Position numbers and translations under genes: made by a program
Origin: Chryseobacterium sp. ZHDP1
GTDB taxonomy: Bacteria; Bacteroidota; Bacteroidia; Flavobacteriales; Weeksellaceae
Direction of reading: 5' to 3'
DNA: 64,000 nt
Assembly (NCBI RefSeq): GCF_018603435.1
Contig: NZ_CP075682.1
Location: 124,001 to 188,000 of the forward strand
Shown: piece after piece, positions 18,279 through 28,170 of the stretch
How positions within the stretch are numbered: the stretch's first letter is position 1
How the letters are laid out: each line of letters begins with the position of its first letter
Notes under the pieces: generated by a model
The model's input: the letters and a program-made list of their open reading frames with translations, nothing else
Told to the model about the DNA's origin: nothing
The model's database searches: none

Positions 18279-19496
18279 ATGAACAAAACATTCAACCTGT
18301 TATTCTTTATCAAAAAGAACAAGATCAGAACCAACGGAACCGCTCCCATCTACCTACGAATTACGATAGACTGCAAGGCAGCAGACATTGCTGCTAAAAG
18401 GTATATCGATCCGAAGAAATGGGATGTTAAAGCACACAAAGCATTGGGTAATTCGCAAGAAGCCAAAACACTGAATCTCTATCTAAAAACTTTGGAACAG
18501 AAAGTTTATGATTTCCACTACCTGATGCTGAAAGAAGAAAACTTTGTAACTGCAGAGAGTTTAAAATCTAAACTGCTTGGAACAGATATTGAGCAAAGAA
18601 TGCTTATTCCGATATTCCAGGAGCATAATGACAAAGTGGAAGCTTTGGTCGGTCAGGATTTTGCCCCTGGAACATTGGAGCGTTATAAAACATCTCTAAA
18701 GCATACTCGAGAATTCATTAATTGGAAATACAAAATCTCTGATATTGATATCACGCAGATCGATCACGGTTTTGTCAGCGATTATGACTTCTGGCTGCGC
18801 AGTGTAAGAAAATGCGGAAACAATACGGCTGTGAAATACCTCAAAAATTTCAAAAAGATCATTCGTCTGTGTATGGCGCACGGCTGGATCACAAAAGACC
18901 CTTTTCTAGGCTATAAAGCAAAAATAAAGGCAGTGGAACGCCCATATCTTACCAAAGAGGAAATTCAGACGATCTACGAAAAGGAATTTACATCAGACCG
19001 ATTAAACCAAGTTCGGGATATTTTTCTATTCAGCTGCTATACAGGCCTGGCCTACGTGGATGTTAAACAACTGTCAAAATCTAACATCAATATCGGCGTT
19101 GATGGCGACCAATGGATTTTTACCCATCGTCAAAAGACCAATACCTCAACCAGAGTTCCGCTATTGCCTTTGGCTCAGGAACTGGTTTTAAAGTATGAGA
19201 ATCATCCGCAATGTGTCAATTCAGATGTTCTGTTTCCTGTTCTGAGCAATCAGAAGATGAATTCTTACCTCAAAGAAATTGCGAGTGTCTGTGGAATCAA
19301 TAAGGATTTAACCTTCCATATTGCAAGGCATACTTTCGCTACAACTGTTACCTTGTCCAATGGTGTTCCTATTGAAAGTGTAAGTAAAATGCTTGGACAT
19401 ACCAATATTAAGACTACTCAGCATTATGCGAAGATTTTGGATAAGAAAGTGAGTGATGATATGGCGCTATTAAGAAATAGGCTTAAAACTAAATAA
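18279..19496 (+). CDS. Tyrosine-type site-specific integrase (Bacteroidota island type)
   Basis: A 405-residue tyrosine recombinase that would integrate and excise the island at tRNA-Ser. It has the Bacteroidota layout: an arm-DNA-binding N-terminus (residues 1-90), a SAM-like core-binding domain (about 105-210), and a catalytic domain. Catalytic residues visible are His347 and Arg350 (HIARHTF), His374 (LGHTN) and Tyr383 (HYAKI). The expected first Arg is missing: the motif reads TGLAYVDV, with Ala in that place, as is familiar from CTnDOT-like integrases. Start is ATG, 253 bases from attL. Confidence 0.93.
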   Translation: MNKTFNLLFFIKKNKIRTNGTAPIYLRITIDCKAADIAAKRYIDPKKWDVKAHKALGNSQEAKTLNLYLKTLEQKVYDFHYLMLKEENFVTAESLKSKLLGTDIEQRMLIPIFQEHNDKVEALVGQDFAPGTLERYKTSLKHTREFINWKYKISDIDITQIDHGFVSDYDFWLRSVRKCGNNTAVKYLKNFKKIIRLCMAHGWITKDPFLGYKAKIKAVERPYLTKEEIQTIYEKEFTSDRLNQVRDIFLFSCYTGLAYVDVKQLSKSNINIGVDGDQWIFTHRQKTNTSTRVPLLPLAQELVLKYENHPQCVNSDVLFPVLSNQKMNSYLKEIASVCGINKDLTFHIARHTFATTVTLSNGVPIESVSKMLGHTNIKTTQHYAKILDKKVSDDMALLRNRLKTK

Positions 19497-19776
19497 GTAA
19501 AGATTGATGATTAGTCAATACTAAATATGTTGTAAAGTTGTATGTATACATTTTATCATTCAGATCGTCAAATATTTCCTATACGAATCATTTAACACAG
19601 CCCAGTATTATTATTGTTGTCTATTCTATTATTTGTTGGAACAAACTTTTGGGGTCTTTGTTTGATTTTACAAAGAATATAAATAAATCGTTAATAATAA
19701 GCATTGGTTAAAATTTGTAAAAACACATGTCGTCAAATGACCGTTTTTACTTATATTGCAATTAATTTTTTTTATT

Positions 19777-20196
19777 ATGGCGGATGTACATTCCAAAGAA
19801 ATAAGAAGTTATAATATGAGCAAAATAAAGGGTAAAAATACAAAACCTGAAATTTTGGTGAGAAAGTTTCTTTTTTCTAAAGGATTTCGCTATAGATTAC
19901 ATAAAAAAAGTTTACCCGGTACGCCAGATATCGTTTTAAATAAATATAGAACGGTAATATTTATACATGGTTGTTTCTGGCATGGTCATGATAATTGTAA
20001 ATATTATGTAGTTCCTAAAACAAAAACAGATTGGTGGCTCGAAAAGATAGGACGAAATAAGTTAAAAGATGAAGATAGCATTAATAAATTAAAAAATGAT
20101 GGCTGGAAAGTAATCATTATTTGGGAGTGCCAATTAAAAATAAAAAAAAGGGAAGAAACTTTGAAGAAGTTAATTGAAGAGTTAGAAAATAAATGA
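19777..20196 (+). CDS. vsr: Very-short-patch-repair endonuclease
   Basis: About 140 residues. Vsr nicks DNA beside T:G mismatches that arise when 5-methylcytosine deaminates, and so usually accompanies a C5 methyltransferase, as here. Motifs are SYNMSKIKGKNTKPE near the N-terminus, LPGTPDIV with the catalytic Asp, and FIHGCFWHGHDNC with the zinc-binding His and Cys residues. I chose ATG at 19777, which gives the standard MADVHSKEIRS start; an open frame runs 21 bases further up but lacks family similarity. The stop overlaps the methyltransferase start by four bases (ATGA). Confidence 0.93.
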   Translation: MADVHSKEIRSYNMSKIKGKNTKPEILVRKFLFSKGFRYRLHKKSLPGTPDIVLNKYRTVIFIHGCFWHGHDNCKYYVVPKTKTDWWLEKIGRNKLKDEDSINKLKNDGWKVIIIWECQLKIKKREETLKKLIEELENK

Positions 20197-21428
20197 AAGC
20201 TACAATAAAATATATTGATTTATTTGCCGGCGCAGGTGGTCTTTCTGAAGGCTTCTATTCACAGGGATTTACTCCCGTAGCTCATGTTGAGTATGATAAA
20301 GCAGCGTGTTATACCTTAAAAACACGTTCGGCATTTCATTTTCTTAAAGAAAATGGAAAAGTAGAATTATACTATAAATATCTCAAAGGAGAAATAGACC
20401 GTAAACAGCTATATTCATATATTCCAGAAAATGTATTAAAAAGTGTTATAAATGCTGAAATAGGCGCTGAAAATAAAAGGATTTTCGATTCAATTGATGA
20501 TTTATTGCAAAATGAAACTGTAGATCTTATTATTGGTGGGCCTCCGTGTCAGGCATATTCTGTTGTAGGAAGGGCTCCATTAAAGCATAAGAAAGATGAT
20601 GAACGAACCAGATTGTACATTCAATATGGAAGATTCTTAAAAAAGTACAGTCCTAAGATGTTTCTTTTTGAAAATGTTCCAGGCATATTGTCTGCAGCAA
20701 ATGGACAATATTTTAGAAACCTTCAAAGCTATTACAAAAGATTGGGTTATAAAGTAGAAGCTAAATTACTTAATTCATTTGACTACGGCGTAGTACAACA
20801 TAGACAAAGAGTGATTATTATTGGATGGAAGAAAGAACTAGATTTCTCTTATCCAACTATTCCTACTGTTAGTAAAAACTATAGAGATAGCATTTTTTCT
20901 GATTTGCCTTTAATAAAACCAGGAGAAAATAAAAGAATTCATGAATACCGAACTAAAACAAATGATTATCTTCAATCGAATGCGATTAGAAATGGGATCG
21001 ATTTTGTAACTCAACACATTGCTCGTCCACACAATGAGAAAGATTTGATGATATATAGACTCGCAATTGATTATTTAGAGCAAGGACAAAGACTAAAAAA
21101 TGACCAAATCCCAAATGAAATGAGGACTCAAAAGAATATTTCAGACTTTCTTGATAGATTTAAAGTGGTTGATAATGAGCCGCACACAATGATAGCACAT
21201 ATTGCAAAGGACGGACATCATTTTATTCATCCTGATAAAAACCAACTTCGCTCTATATCTGTGCGAGAAGCAGCAAGAATTCAATCTTTTCCGGATAATT
21301 TTTATTTTGAAGGAATTAAAGAGAATCAACCTCGGACATCTGCTTTCAAACAAATAGGAAATGCAGTACCACCTTTAATGGCAGAAAGAATTGCAGAGCA
21401 GATAAAAAATATACTTGATAATGACTGA
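20193..21428 (+). CDS. DNA (cytosine-5-)-methyltransferase
   Basis: A 411-residue C5 methyltransferase that modifies cytosine within the recognition site of the restriction system. Motif I is DLFAGAGG (residues 9-16), motif IV is GGPPCQ with the catalytic Cys119, motif VI is ENVPG, motif VIII is QHRQRV, motif IX is REAARIQSFPDNF, and motif X is QIGNAVPP. The variable region between VIII and IX should set the target; it cannot be read off. It overlaps vsr by four bases and the next gene by eight bases, so the three are translationally coupled. Confidence 0.95.
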   Translation: MKATIKYIDLFAGAGGLSEGFYSQGFTPVAHVEYDKAACYTLKTRSAFHFLKENGKVELYYKYLKGEIDRKQLYSYIPENVLKSVINAEIGAENKRIFDSIDDLLQNETVDLIIGGPPCQAYSVVGRAPLKHKKDDERTRLYIQYGRFLKKYSPKMFLFENVPGILSAANGQYFRNLQSYYKRLGYKVEAKLLNSFDYGVVQHRQRVIIIGWKKELDFSYPTIPTVSKNYRDSIFSDLPLIKPGENKRIHEYRTKTNDYLQSNAIRNGIDFVTQHIARPHNEKDLMIYRLAIDYLEQGQRLKNDQIPNEMRTQKNISDFLDRFKVVDNEPHTMIAHIAKDGHHFIHPDKNQLRSISVREAARIQSFPDNFYFEGIKENQPRTSAFKQIGNAVPPLMAERIAEQIKNILDND

Positions 21429-23760
21429 AGATAATAATATAAAAAGGCATTCTTTTCAGCCAGGTTCGATGTCCATAATTCAGATGGGTGAACAGCTTAT
21501 TGGGCATCCAAGTACAGCTATTAATGAATTGGTAAAGAATGGTTATGATGCAGATGCACTTTCATGTAAAGTTTATTTCTCATATTCAAATATTCTAAAT
21601 GAATCTTTTGCTGTCATTTTCGATGATGGTTCAGGAATGGATTATGAAACGCTTTTTGGAGATTGGTTAAAGCCGTCTGTCAGCTCGAAAAGAAGAGTGA
21701 ATAGTAAGAGTGATAAGTATAATAGAAATCAGCTCGGAAGTAAAGGAATTGGTAGATTGGCATCTATGGCACTTGGTGAAAGAGTTACAGTTATAACTAG
21801 AGAAAAGGAAACGATAGATTATAATTGGATAACAGTTAATAGAGAAGCTTTTAAAGAAGAAAAATTGTTGTCTGAAATTAACTTTCCCGGGGACACAATA
21901 TCAGATTATTCTGTCTTATTTCGTAATGGAAATATTATAAAAGAGAGAAATGCCAATGTAAATCTTTCTCTTATCAGTTTCTTAAAGAAAGCCAAACTGG
22001 AATCTTTTAAAAAAGGAACACTAATTATAATTGAGTCATTAGATGATTCTGTTTTAAAAATATTAAAAGAAGATCATAATCAGCCTGAATTACCGAATCA
22101 AACAACGTCTTATGAAACTACAAGTTTTTATAAAGCTCTTGCGACTCTTATTACTCCACTGAGTTTGAATAATGAAATTCAAAAAGAGTTACAAGAAAAA
22201 GGATTAATTGATAATAAAAAGGCAGTTTCTCCTTCGAAAACCGAGTTTTCTATATATTACGGAACTAATCTTTTACCAGACCAGGATACAGATGAAATTG
22301 AATGGCTTCCTATATCTCCTATTCCAATACAGTCTGTTTATAACTATAGAGTATATGGTAAGGTCTCGGCAGAAGGAGATGTCTACGGTTATATGTCCTA
22401 TAAAAGATTAAAAAATGATAGTAGAGAAGAAACTTTTGAATTGTCAAAAAGCGAAATTATAGATAAAAAAGATATTCAACCTGGTTTGTTCGATGATACA
22501 GAAGAAAATGAAACGGGAGAATATTATTTTGATATCCGAATTTACGATATAGGAGAAAAAGATAACTTAGAAAATCTTGCAAACGAAGCAAAACTTAAGA
22601 GTGCCGCACAATTCAGATCTGTATTTAAAAATTTTCAAGGAATGAGAATTTCTAAAAATGGATTTGGTGTAAAGCCTTATGGGGATGAAGTTGAGGATTG
22701 GATAGGACTTTCAAAAGCCAGAGTGCAAGATCCTGGTAAAAATGTCAATACTAATCAGATTTTAGGATATGTCTTTTTCTATTCTCCTGAAAATGATAAA
22801 CTTGAAGAAAAAACTAACAGAGAGGGTTTTCTAGAGAATAAAGCGTTTCAACAAGTTAAAGTGACGATGCAAGGGATTTTTTCTTTACTTGGCAAGAAAA
22901 GATATAATTATAGACTATTACAAGGGTTAGGAAGAACACCTACAAGTAAACATCAACGACCTGATTTTGAAGAGTATTTTAGTACATTGCATAATCTTAA
23001 TGCCGGACCGGAAGTTATAAAATATTCACAAAAATTTATGAATGATGTGACTACATCATTGGATAACATTGAAGAGTCTCTTTCATTTTCAGAAAGATTG
23101 GCTTCCTTAGGAAGTGGAATTGAATTGGTTTATCATGAAATGGCACAACCTATTGCTGGATTAAGAACTACGAAAGCGTCACTGGACTTAAAGAAAACAA
23201 AAGTCAATTCTGATGTTATGGATAATTTTGTGAAAGATATAAATAATCTCACTTATGCTACTGATGTATTAACTGAGCTAAGGAAATCTTTGCAGCCTGC
23301 AATAGGAAGGGCTAGAAATAAGAAATTTATCCCTTCTAATACCTTTCTTAGGGTATGTAATCTTTATAAATCAGATATTGAAGAATATAAAATATCTATC
23401 ATTACTGATTCCAGACTTGAAAAATATGAAATTAATGATTTGGAATATGCTTTCTGGATTGCATTTCTAAATATAGTTAATAATGCAGTGTACTGGATAA
23501 AAAAGACGGAAAGACCAGGTGAAATACGATTTAGTATGGAGAAGGATGCATTTATAGTAAGTAACTCAGGGCCATTTATTAATGAAGATTTAATTAATTA
23601 TATTTTTGATTATGGCGTCACTACTAGGTCTGAAAAAAATGCTACGGGATTGGGGCTTGCATTTACACAAAGTATTCTTAGCCGAAATAATTGGAATATT
23701 TCAGCAGAAAACAGAGAAAATGGACCAGCGTTTATTATAAAAAAAGAAATCAATGGATAG
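21421..23760 (+). CDS. Large protein with two GHKL ATPase modules (MORC-like plus histidine-kinase-like)
   Basis: About 779 residues from ATG at 21421; a TTG two codons upstream is also possible. Near the N-terminus is a complete Bergerat ATP-binding fold of the paraMORC/MutL type: N-box ELVKNGYDAD (36-45), DDGSGMD (about 68-74) and GSKGIGR (106-112). Toward the C-terminus there is a helix with YHEMAQPI (His572) resembling a kinase dimerisation helix, then a second ATPase with N-box NIVNNAVYW (684-692), VSNSGPF and TGLGLAF (about 742-748). MORC-like GHKL proteins are known from restriction operons. The fused kinase-like tail and the following receiver protein suggest phosphotransfer, which is inference. 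It overlaps both neighbours by eight bases. Confidence 0.82.
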   Translation: MTEDNNIKRHSFQPGSMSIIQMGEQLIGHPSTAINELVKNGYDADALSCKVYFSYSNILNESFAVIFDDGSGMDYETLFGDWLKPSVSSKRRVNSKSDKYNRNQLGSKGIGRLASMALGERVTVITREKETIDYNWITVNREAFKEEKLLSEINFPGDTISDYSVLFRNGNIIKERNANVNLSLISFLKKAKLESFKKGTLIIIESLDDSVLKILKEDHNQPELPNQTTSYETTSFYKALATLITPLSLNNEIQKELQEKGLIDNKKAVSPSKTEFSIYYGTNLLPDQDTDEIEWLPISPIPIQSVYNYRVYGKVSAEGDVYGYMSYKRLKNDSREETFELSKSEIIDKKDIQPGLFDDTEENETGEYYFDIRIYDIGEKDNLENLANEAKLKSAAQFRSVFKNFQGMRISKNGFGVKPYGDEVEDWIGLSKARVQDPGKNVNTNQILGYVFFYSPENDKLEEKTNREGFLENKAFQQVKVTMQGIFSLLGKKRYNYRLLQGLGRTPTSKHQRPDFEEYFSTLHNLNAGPEVIKYSQKFMNDVTTSLDNIEESLSFSERLASLGSGIELVYHEMAQPIAGLRTTKASLDLKKTKVNSDVMDNFVKDINNLTYATDVLTELRKSLQPAIGRARNKKFIPSNTFLRVCNLYKSDIEEYKISIITDSRLEKYEINDLEYAFWIAFLNIVNNAVYWIKKTERPGEIRFSMEKDAFIVSNSGPFINEDLINYIFDYGVTTRSEKNATGLGLAFTQSILSRNNWNISAENRENGPAFIIKKEING

Positions 23761-24880
23761 AAAAGGTGTAATAATTCATTTAGATAATGATCTAAAAGGG
23801 ATTCTCCAACCCTCTAAGGATTTATTTGATCAAATTGGTATCGAGATAGATTATATTATTTGCTCGACAAAAGAAGAATTTGAAAGTTCTATCTCAGAGC
23901 ATAAAGATTTTGTAAAAGCATTAGTTTTTGATCTTTTAAGTGAAGAACCTACGGCTGGAGAATTAAATCAAAAAGATGCTGAATTTCTTGAAAATGTTAG
24001 AGACGGATTTGCGGCCCTTAATATTCCAATTTTTATATACAGTGGATATCTTGAAGCTTTATCAGATCAGTTCGATAATTGTGGGACAGTTTTTAAAGTA
24101 GATAAAGATGAGGATTTTAAAGAAAAGATTATAGACAAAATAATTTTATTTTATGAATCCGGTTTTATTGATGTTTTTTGTCCGGGAGGTTTACTAGAGA
24201 AGCAAATACACATTGATTTACATAATGCATTTACTAAGCAATTTATTCAAAATGATGAAATTGAAAAAATTATTAAAAGTATCAATGGAAATAAAAACTT
24301 AAAAGAATCTTCTGAAAGAATAAAAAAAATTTTTAAAAGAATAGCTGTAAGGACATTGCTATTTGAGTTATTACTTCCTGAAGTTAATGAAGAAGGGCAC
24401 ATAATTGAAGAAACTGTAAGCAGCTCTGAACACTATATAAGGCGTATTGGGTTAATTCCAGTTTGGACAGGCGATATTTTCAGGAAAAATGATAGTGATG
24501 AATTTATTTTTATTTTGACCCCTAGATGTAATGTTATCCGAAATAACTCTATTTTAGTTTGTCCTTTCATTTGGAAAGATATTATATCTAAAAAGGATAA
24601 GATTTCTAAAATGCTCCAAGCTGATCCTACTGTATCTGGATATGATAGATATTTGCCTCCTTCTCCCATTTTTGAAGGTGGAAAATTATCCCTATCAAAG
24701 TATTTTATGTTAGAAAAAACAGAAATATTAGCCAATTACTCACTAGTAATAACTTTAAGTGATGAATTAACAAATGAAGTTTTAGGGAAATTTGGAGCCC
24801 ATTTTTTTAGATCTGGCATAACACCGTGGAATACAGATGAACTTTCTGAAGAGATAATAGGTACAAATGCAAAAAAATAA
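23753..24880 (+). CDS. Receiver-domain-like protein, putative partner of the GHKL kinase
   Basis: A 375-residue protein. Residues 1-125 have the order of a response-regulator receiver: acidic pair Asp11/Asp13 (HLDND), Asp60 at the end of a strand (ALVFDLL), Ser97 (FIYSG) and Lys115 (VFKVDKD). These would be the metal, phospho-acceptor, switch and lysine positions. The remaining 250 residues carry no domain I recognise. It overlaps the preceding gene by eight bases and the following HNH gene by 14 bases. I infer that it receives a phosphoryl group or binds the GHKL protein; no DNA-binding output domain is visible. Confidence 0.7.
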   Translation: MDRKGVIIHLDNDLKGILQPSKDLFDQIGIEIDYIICSTKEEFESSISEHKDFVKALVFDLLSEEPTAGELNQKDAEFLENVRDGFAALNIPIFIYSGYLEALSDQFDNCGTVFKVDKDEDFKEKIIDKIILFYESGFIDVFCPGGLLEKQIHIDLHNAFTKQFIQNDEIEKIIKSINGNKNLKESSERIKKIFKRIAVRTLLFELLLPEVNEEGHIIEETVSSSEHYIRRIGLIPVWTGDIFRKNDSDEFIFILTPRCNVIRNNSILVCPFIWKDIISKKDKISKMLQADPTVSGYDRYLPPSPIFEGGKLSLSKYFMLEKTEILANYSLVITLSDELTNEVLGKFGAHFFRSGITPWNTDELSEEIIGTNAKK

Positions 24881-25634
24881 TTGGACATACGAAGAACATA
24901 TTCTTGCTTTTAATTTATATTGCAAAATACCATTTCCTAAAATTAACAGTAATTATCCACCTATTAAAGAGCTTGCTTTCATAATTGGTAGAACGAACGG
25001 CTCTGTTGCTATGAAACTAGCAAATTTCGCTAGACTTGATCCTTTTCAAAAGGTAAGAAATGTCTCTGGATTATCTCAAGGAGCGAAGGGTGAAGAGATA
25101 GTCTGGAATGAATTTAATAACAATTGGGAGGAGCTAGTGTATAAAAGTGAACAGATACTTGCCCGATATAAAAATAATTCTCTTGAGTATTCGTCCGATA
25201 TTATTACAAGCGATCTTCCTCCTCCAGGTAAAGAACGCGAAGCTCTTGTTAAGATACGGGTTAATCAAGCTTTTTTCAGAAAATCTGTAATTGCTTCATA
25301 CAATTTCAGGTGTTGTATTACAAATATTGCAATTCCTGATCTACTTATTGCAGGACATATTATTCCTTGGTCAGTAGAAAGTGAGCATAGAACAAACCCA
25401 GCGAATGGATTATGTCTTAATGCTCTTCATGATAAAGCATTTGATAAAGGTTTAATGACTATAACACCTGATTATGAAATTAAATATTCTGAAAAGCTAC
25501 TTAAGGAGACTGATAAAACCGACTTTGAGAATTTTTTTTCTCCTTATCAAAATAAAAAGATTAGACTACCGCAAAAATTTCATCCATTAGCTGAATTTTT
25601 AGAATATCACAATTCTAAAATTTTTATGCAATAA
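24867..25634 (+). CDS. HNH endonuclease, probable restriction nuclease
   Basis: A 255-residue protein with a C-terminal HNH nuclease of the kind found in type II restriction enzymes. The region around residues 145-200 has CCITNIAIPDLLIAGHIIPW, then NPANGLCLNALHDKAFDKG, giving the His, Asn, His order. The first 60 or so residues (WTYEEHILAFNLYCKIPF ... RTNGSVAMKLANFARLDP) match the small N-terminal domain often joined to this nuclease. Start overlaps the receiver gene by 14 bases. Together with the methyltransferase it supplies the cutting function. Confidence 0.88.
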   Translation: MQKNNWTYEEHILAFNLYCKIPFPKINSNYPPIKELAFIIGRTNGSVAMKLANFARLDPFQKVRNVSGLSQGAKGEEIVWNEFNNNWEELVYKSEQILARYKNNSLEYSSDIITSDLPPPGKEREALVKIRVNQAFFRKSVIASYNFRCCITNIAIPDLLIAGHIIPWSVESEHRTNPANGLCLNALHDKAFDKGLMTITPDYEIKYSEKLLKETDKTDFENFFSPYQNKKIRLPQKFHPLAEFLEYHNSKIFMQ

Positions 25635-25677
25635 TTTGGAATTTGTTCAAAACGATTAACCCAAAAAATAAAACTAA

Positions 25678-27360
25678 ATGATAACTATTGCTCAACGACT
25701 TCAATTTGAGGATGTCTTTCCTGATGAAAAAAAAGAAGATGTAGTTTATTACATTAAAAAAGTTTCAAAAGAAACATTGTTAAGAACTATTGGATTTTGT
25801 AACACAAATCCAACCACTAATTTTGATAATTTTTTTACTAATCCCACTTTGCAGGATAATATTTTTGAAAAAGTTATAAGATATTCTAAAAAGAATAATA
25901 TTAAGGAAAAACCTATTCTTATTTCCAAGTATGCAAGTTTAAAATTGTCTGAGCATATATTAGCACAGAAAGATTTATTAGAGGAGCCAATTTCTATAGA
26001 TGAAGATGAACTGAATCTTTTTAAAGCATTTTTAGTAATAAATACAGAGCTCAATAATAACCAAAAATTTGACAATTTAAATTCTGACAATTTTGAAAAA
26101 CTTGTTGATTTGACTTTAACATTCAAATTTCCTGAATCCGATCTGGCGTTATTTAGCAATGATGATTTAGAATTTTTAAAATTGATTTATACAACGATTT
26201 ATAAGGTTGATGAACTTTTTAAATTTCTTAATAGCAATGATGATTTTGTCGAGCTTAAAGTAGAATTCTTAAAAAGTTTCAACACTGATAGCGAAGAAGA
26301 ATTCATTAAGCATATGAAATTCTTATTTGGTAAACTGTTAGAATCAAAAATTACTAAGAATTACACCTTTGAAGTGGACGATGGCAGTGCTTTGAATTTC
26401 CTAAAGTCGATGAGCTCTGAAAATATTAAAATTGATGAGGACTTCACAATTCTTAAAAATAACCCGATATATTTCTTAGAAGATAATCTATTTTCAATAG
26501 TAAACTATTTCTTCGCTGTAGATAAATTTTATAGAAGCACGAAATTTAAACTGAAAGAGATTTATGAAAGTAAAGAGTCACTAAAAAAGAAGTACGGAAA
26601 TTTTTTCGGTTTTTTTAATAAGAATTTTTCAGAAGATTTTCTAATGAAGAATTTGTTAGACGATATTTTTCACAAAAAGTATTTTGTTAAAAAACCAGAT
26701 ACTGAAAAAGAGTTAGACGGAGAACCTGATTATTATATACGTTATGACAAAAATATATTTCTTTTTGAGAACAAAGATGTTTTAGTCTCTAAATCACTAA
26801 AATCTTCTGGAAACATCGATGATATTCACAGTTTGCTCGAATCTAAATTTGTTAAGGATGGTAAAAAAAGTGTTGGAATAGGACAGATTATTAACTCTAT
26901 TCAGGAAATACAGGATAAAAAATTCCGATTTGATGAAGGTGTTAATTCAGATAAAAAATTCACAATATATCCTATACTACTAATTCAGGATAGAATATTT
27001 CAGAGTCCTGGAGTCAATTATAGACTAAATGATTGGTATAGATCAATGGCCAAAGAAAAGCTGGGTACCAATTACGATAAAAATTATATCAAAGGATTAA
27101 CTGTCATTGATATCGACACTTTAATTTTTTGGGCACCATATTTAAAACAAAAGGATAGACATTTTAAAGAGATTTTAATTGATCATTTAAAAAGAATGGA
27201 AACTCATAAAAAGATCAATGCTTCTACAGAACAAGAGGCATTTTATCGAACAAATAAAAATTTGATGGAACAACTCGGCTCAATTTCTTCTAGAAAAATA
27301 CCTTTTAGAATTCCAACAGAAGATTTTGTGCAAATGTTTAAAGAAGTAATAGTGGACTAG
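25678..27360 (+). CDS. Unknown protein with a PD-(D/E)XK-like core
   Basis: A 560-residue protein that I do not recognise as a named family. Residues 349-366 read EPDYYIRYDKNIFLFENK, which has the spacing of a PD-(D/E)XK nuclease core (Asp351, then Glu364-x-Lys366). The N-terminal 300 residues are mostly helical, acidic and lysine rich, with no membrane segment. It starts 43 bases after the HNH gene and reads in the same direction, so it is probably the sixth member of the restriction operon. It could be a second nuclease or an effector; the nuclease idea rests on the motif alone. Confidence 0.55.
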   Translation: MITIAQRLQFEDVFPDEKKEDVVYYIKKVSKETLLRTIGFCNTNPTTNFDNFFTNPTLQDNIFEKVIRYSKKNNIKEKPILISKYASLKLSEHILAQKDLLEEPISIDEDELNLFKAFLVINTELNNNQKFDNLNSDNFEKLVDLTLTFKFPESDLALFSNDDLEFLKLIYTTIYKVDELFKFLNSNDDFVELKVEFLKSFNTDSEEEFIKHMKFLFGKLLESKITKNYTFEVDDGSALNFLKSMSSENIKIDEDFTILKNNPIYFLEDNLFSIVNYFFAVDKFYRSTKFKLKEIYESKESLKKKYGNFFGFFNKNFSEDFLMKNLLDDIFHKKYFVKKPDTEKELDGEPDYYIRYDKNIFLFENKDVLVSKSLKSSGNIDDIHSLLESKFVKDGKKSVGIGQIINSIQEIQDKKFRFDEGVNSDKKFTIYPILLIQDRIFQSPGVNYRLNDWYRSMAKEKLGTNYDKNYIKGLTVIDIDTLIFWAPYLKQKDRHFKEILIDHLKRMETHKKINASTEQEAFYRTNKNLMEQLGSISSRKIPFRIPTEDFVQMFKEVIVD

Positions 27361-27391
27361 ATTTCCTAGTTTACTGAATATTTTTTAATTT

Positions 27392-27943
27392 ATGAAAGAA
27401 TCTGAATTTCTTCTTCAAATTCACAAAAGGATTTCTATTATTTCAGTTGGGGCTTCAGCACTTAGAAATCAGGGTGCATCTGGTATTATAAAAATTGCTA
27501 GAGATTATTTTTATCAAATAAATATTAATGAGTTTGTAAATGCATTGGAAACCGAAAGCTATTATAAACTTTTTCTCAATGAACATACTGAAAATTTAAT
27601 TTCTAATTTTCCAGAAAATGGTAAATCTTGGGGAGCTGCAAGAAAAGGATTGAATTTATTCTTCCGAGAAATTATTTATAATAAATTCTTTTCTGACCGG
27701 TACGGATTTCCTAAAGATCTTTTCGAATTTAATAAGAAATTCAAATTTTTGGAAGTACCTCTCGACAGAGATGTCGCTTTAGGTATATATTATGAAACCG
27801 ACATGATTTTACCCAAATGGAGGTCTATAAAAACTTTGGCCCAAGACGGTAGTGATCTCTATCAAAAGGCAGCACAGAAGATAGCTGAGAATGAGAAAAC
27901 AGCAAGAGTAAATCTGGATTTAAAATACTGGAGAAATAATTAA
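27392..27943 (+). CDS. Unknown protein at the end of the restriction operon
   Basis: A 183-residue protein with no signal peptide or membrane span. A notable stretch is NGKSWGAARKGLNLFFREIIYN near residues 75-95, a pattern I have the impression recurs in short proteins next to defence genes, but I cannot name the family. It begins 31 bases after the preceding gene and is the last plus-strand gene of the cluster; the next genes face it. Role unknown, most likely part of the same system. Confidence 0.55.
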   Translation: MKESEFLLQIHKRISIISVGASALRNQGASGIIKIARDYFYQININEFVNALETESYYKLFLNEHTENLISNFPENGKSWGAARKGLNLFFREIIYNKFFSDRYGFPKDLFEFNKKFKFLEVPLDRDVALGIYYETDMILPKWRSIKTLAQDGSDLYQKAAQKIAENEKTARVNLDLKYWRNN

Positions 27944-27978
27944 GGGCCTCTTACAATTTAGAATTGACACTTATTGTT

Positions 27979-28170
27979 TCAACCTCGTATCTTCATACTT
28001 CTCCCTTTCTGTTTTGAGAGATACCAGCCATCCAAATACATATCTTCAGGCATACTACGGTAACCAATTTTATGAATATGAGCATATTCTCTATTCATAA
28101 GATCAAATAATTCTTTAGCTTTTGGATCAGCCAATGTAGCATGAATATCTTTTGTACTATATTTTTTCAT
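27979..28170 (-). CDS. Small hypothetical protein
   Basis: A 63-residue basic protein, starting with ATG that overlaps the stop of an upstream 40-codon frame (TAATG), so the two would be translationally coupled. It converges with the restriction operon, 35 bases from that operon's last stop. No family recognised. It could also be a remnant. Confidence 0.4.
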   Translation of the reverse strand: MKKYSTKDIHATLADPKAKELFDLMNREYAHIHKIGYRSMPEDMYLDGWYLSKQKGRSMKIRG

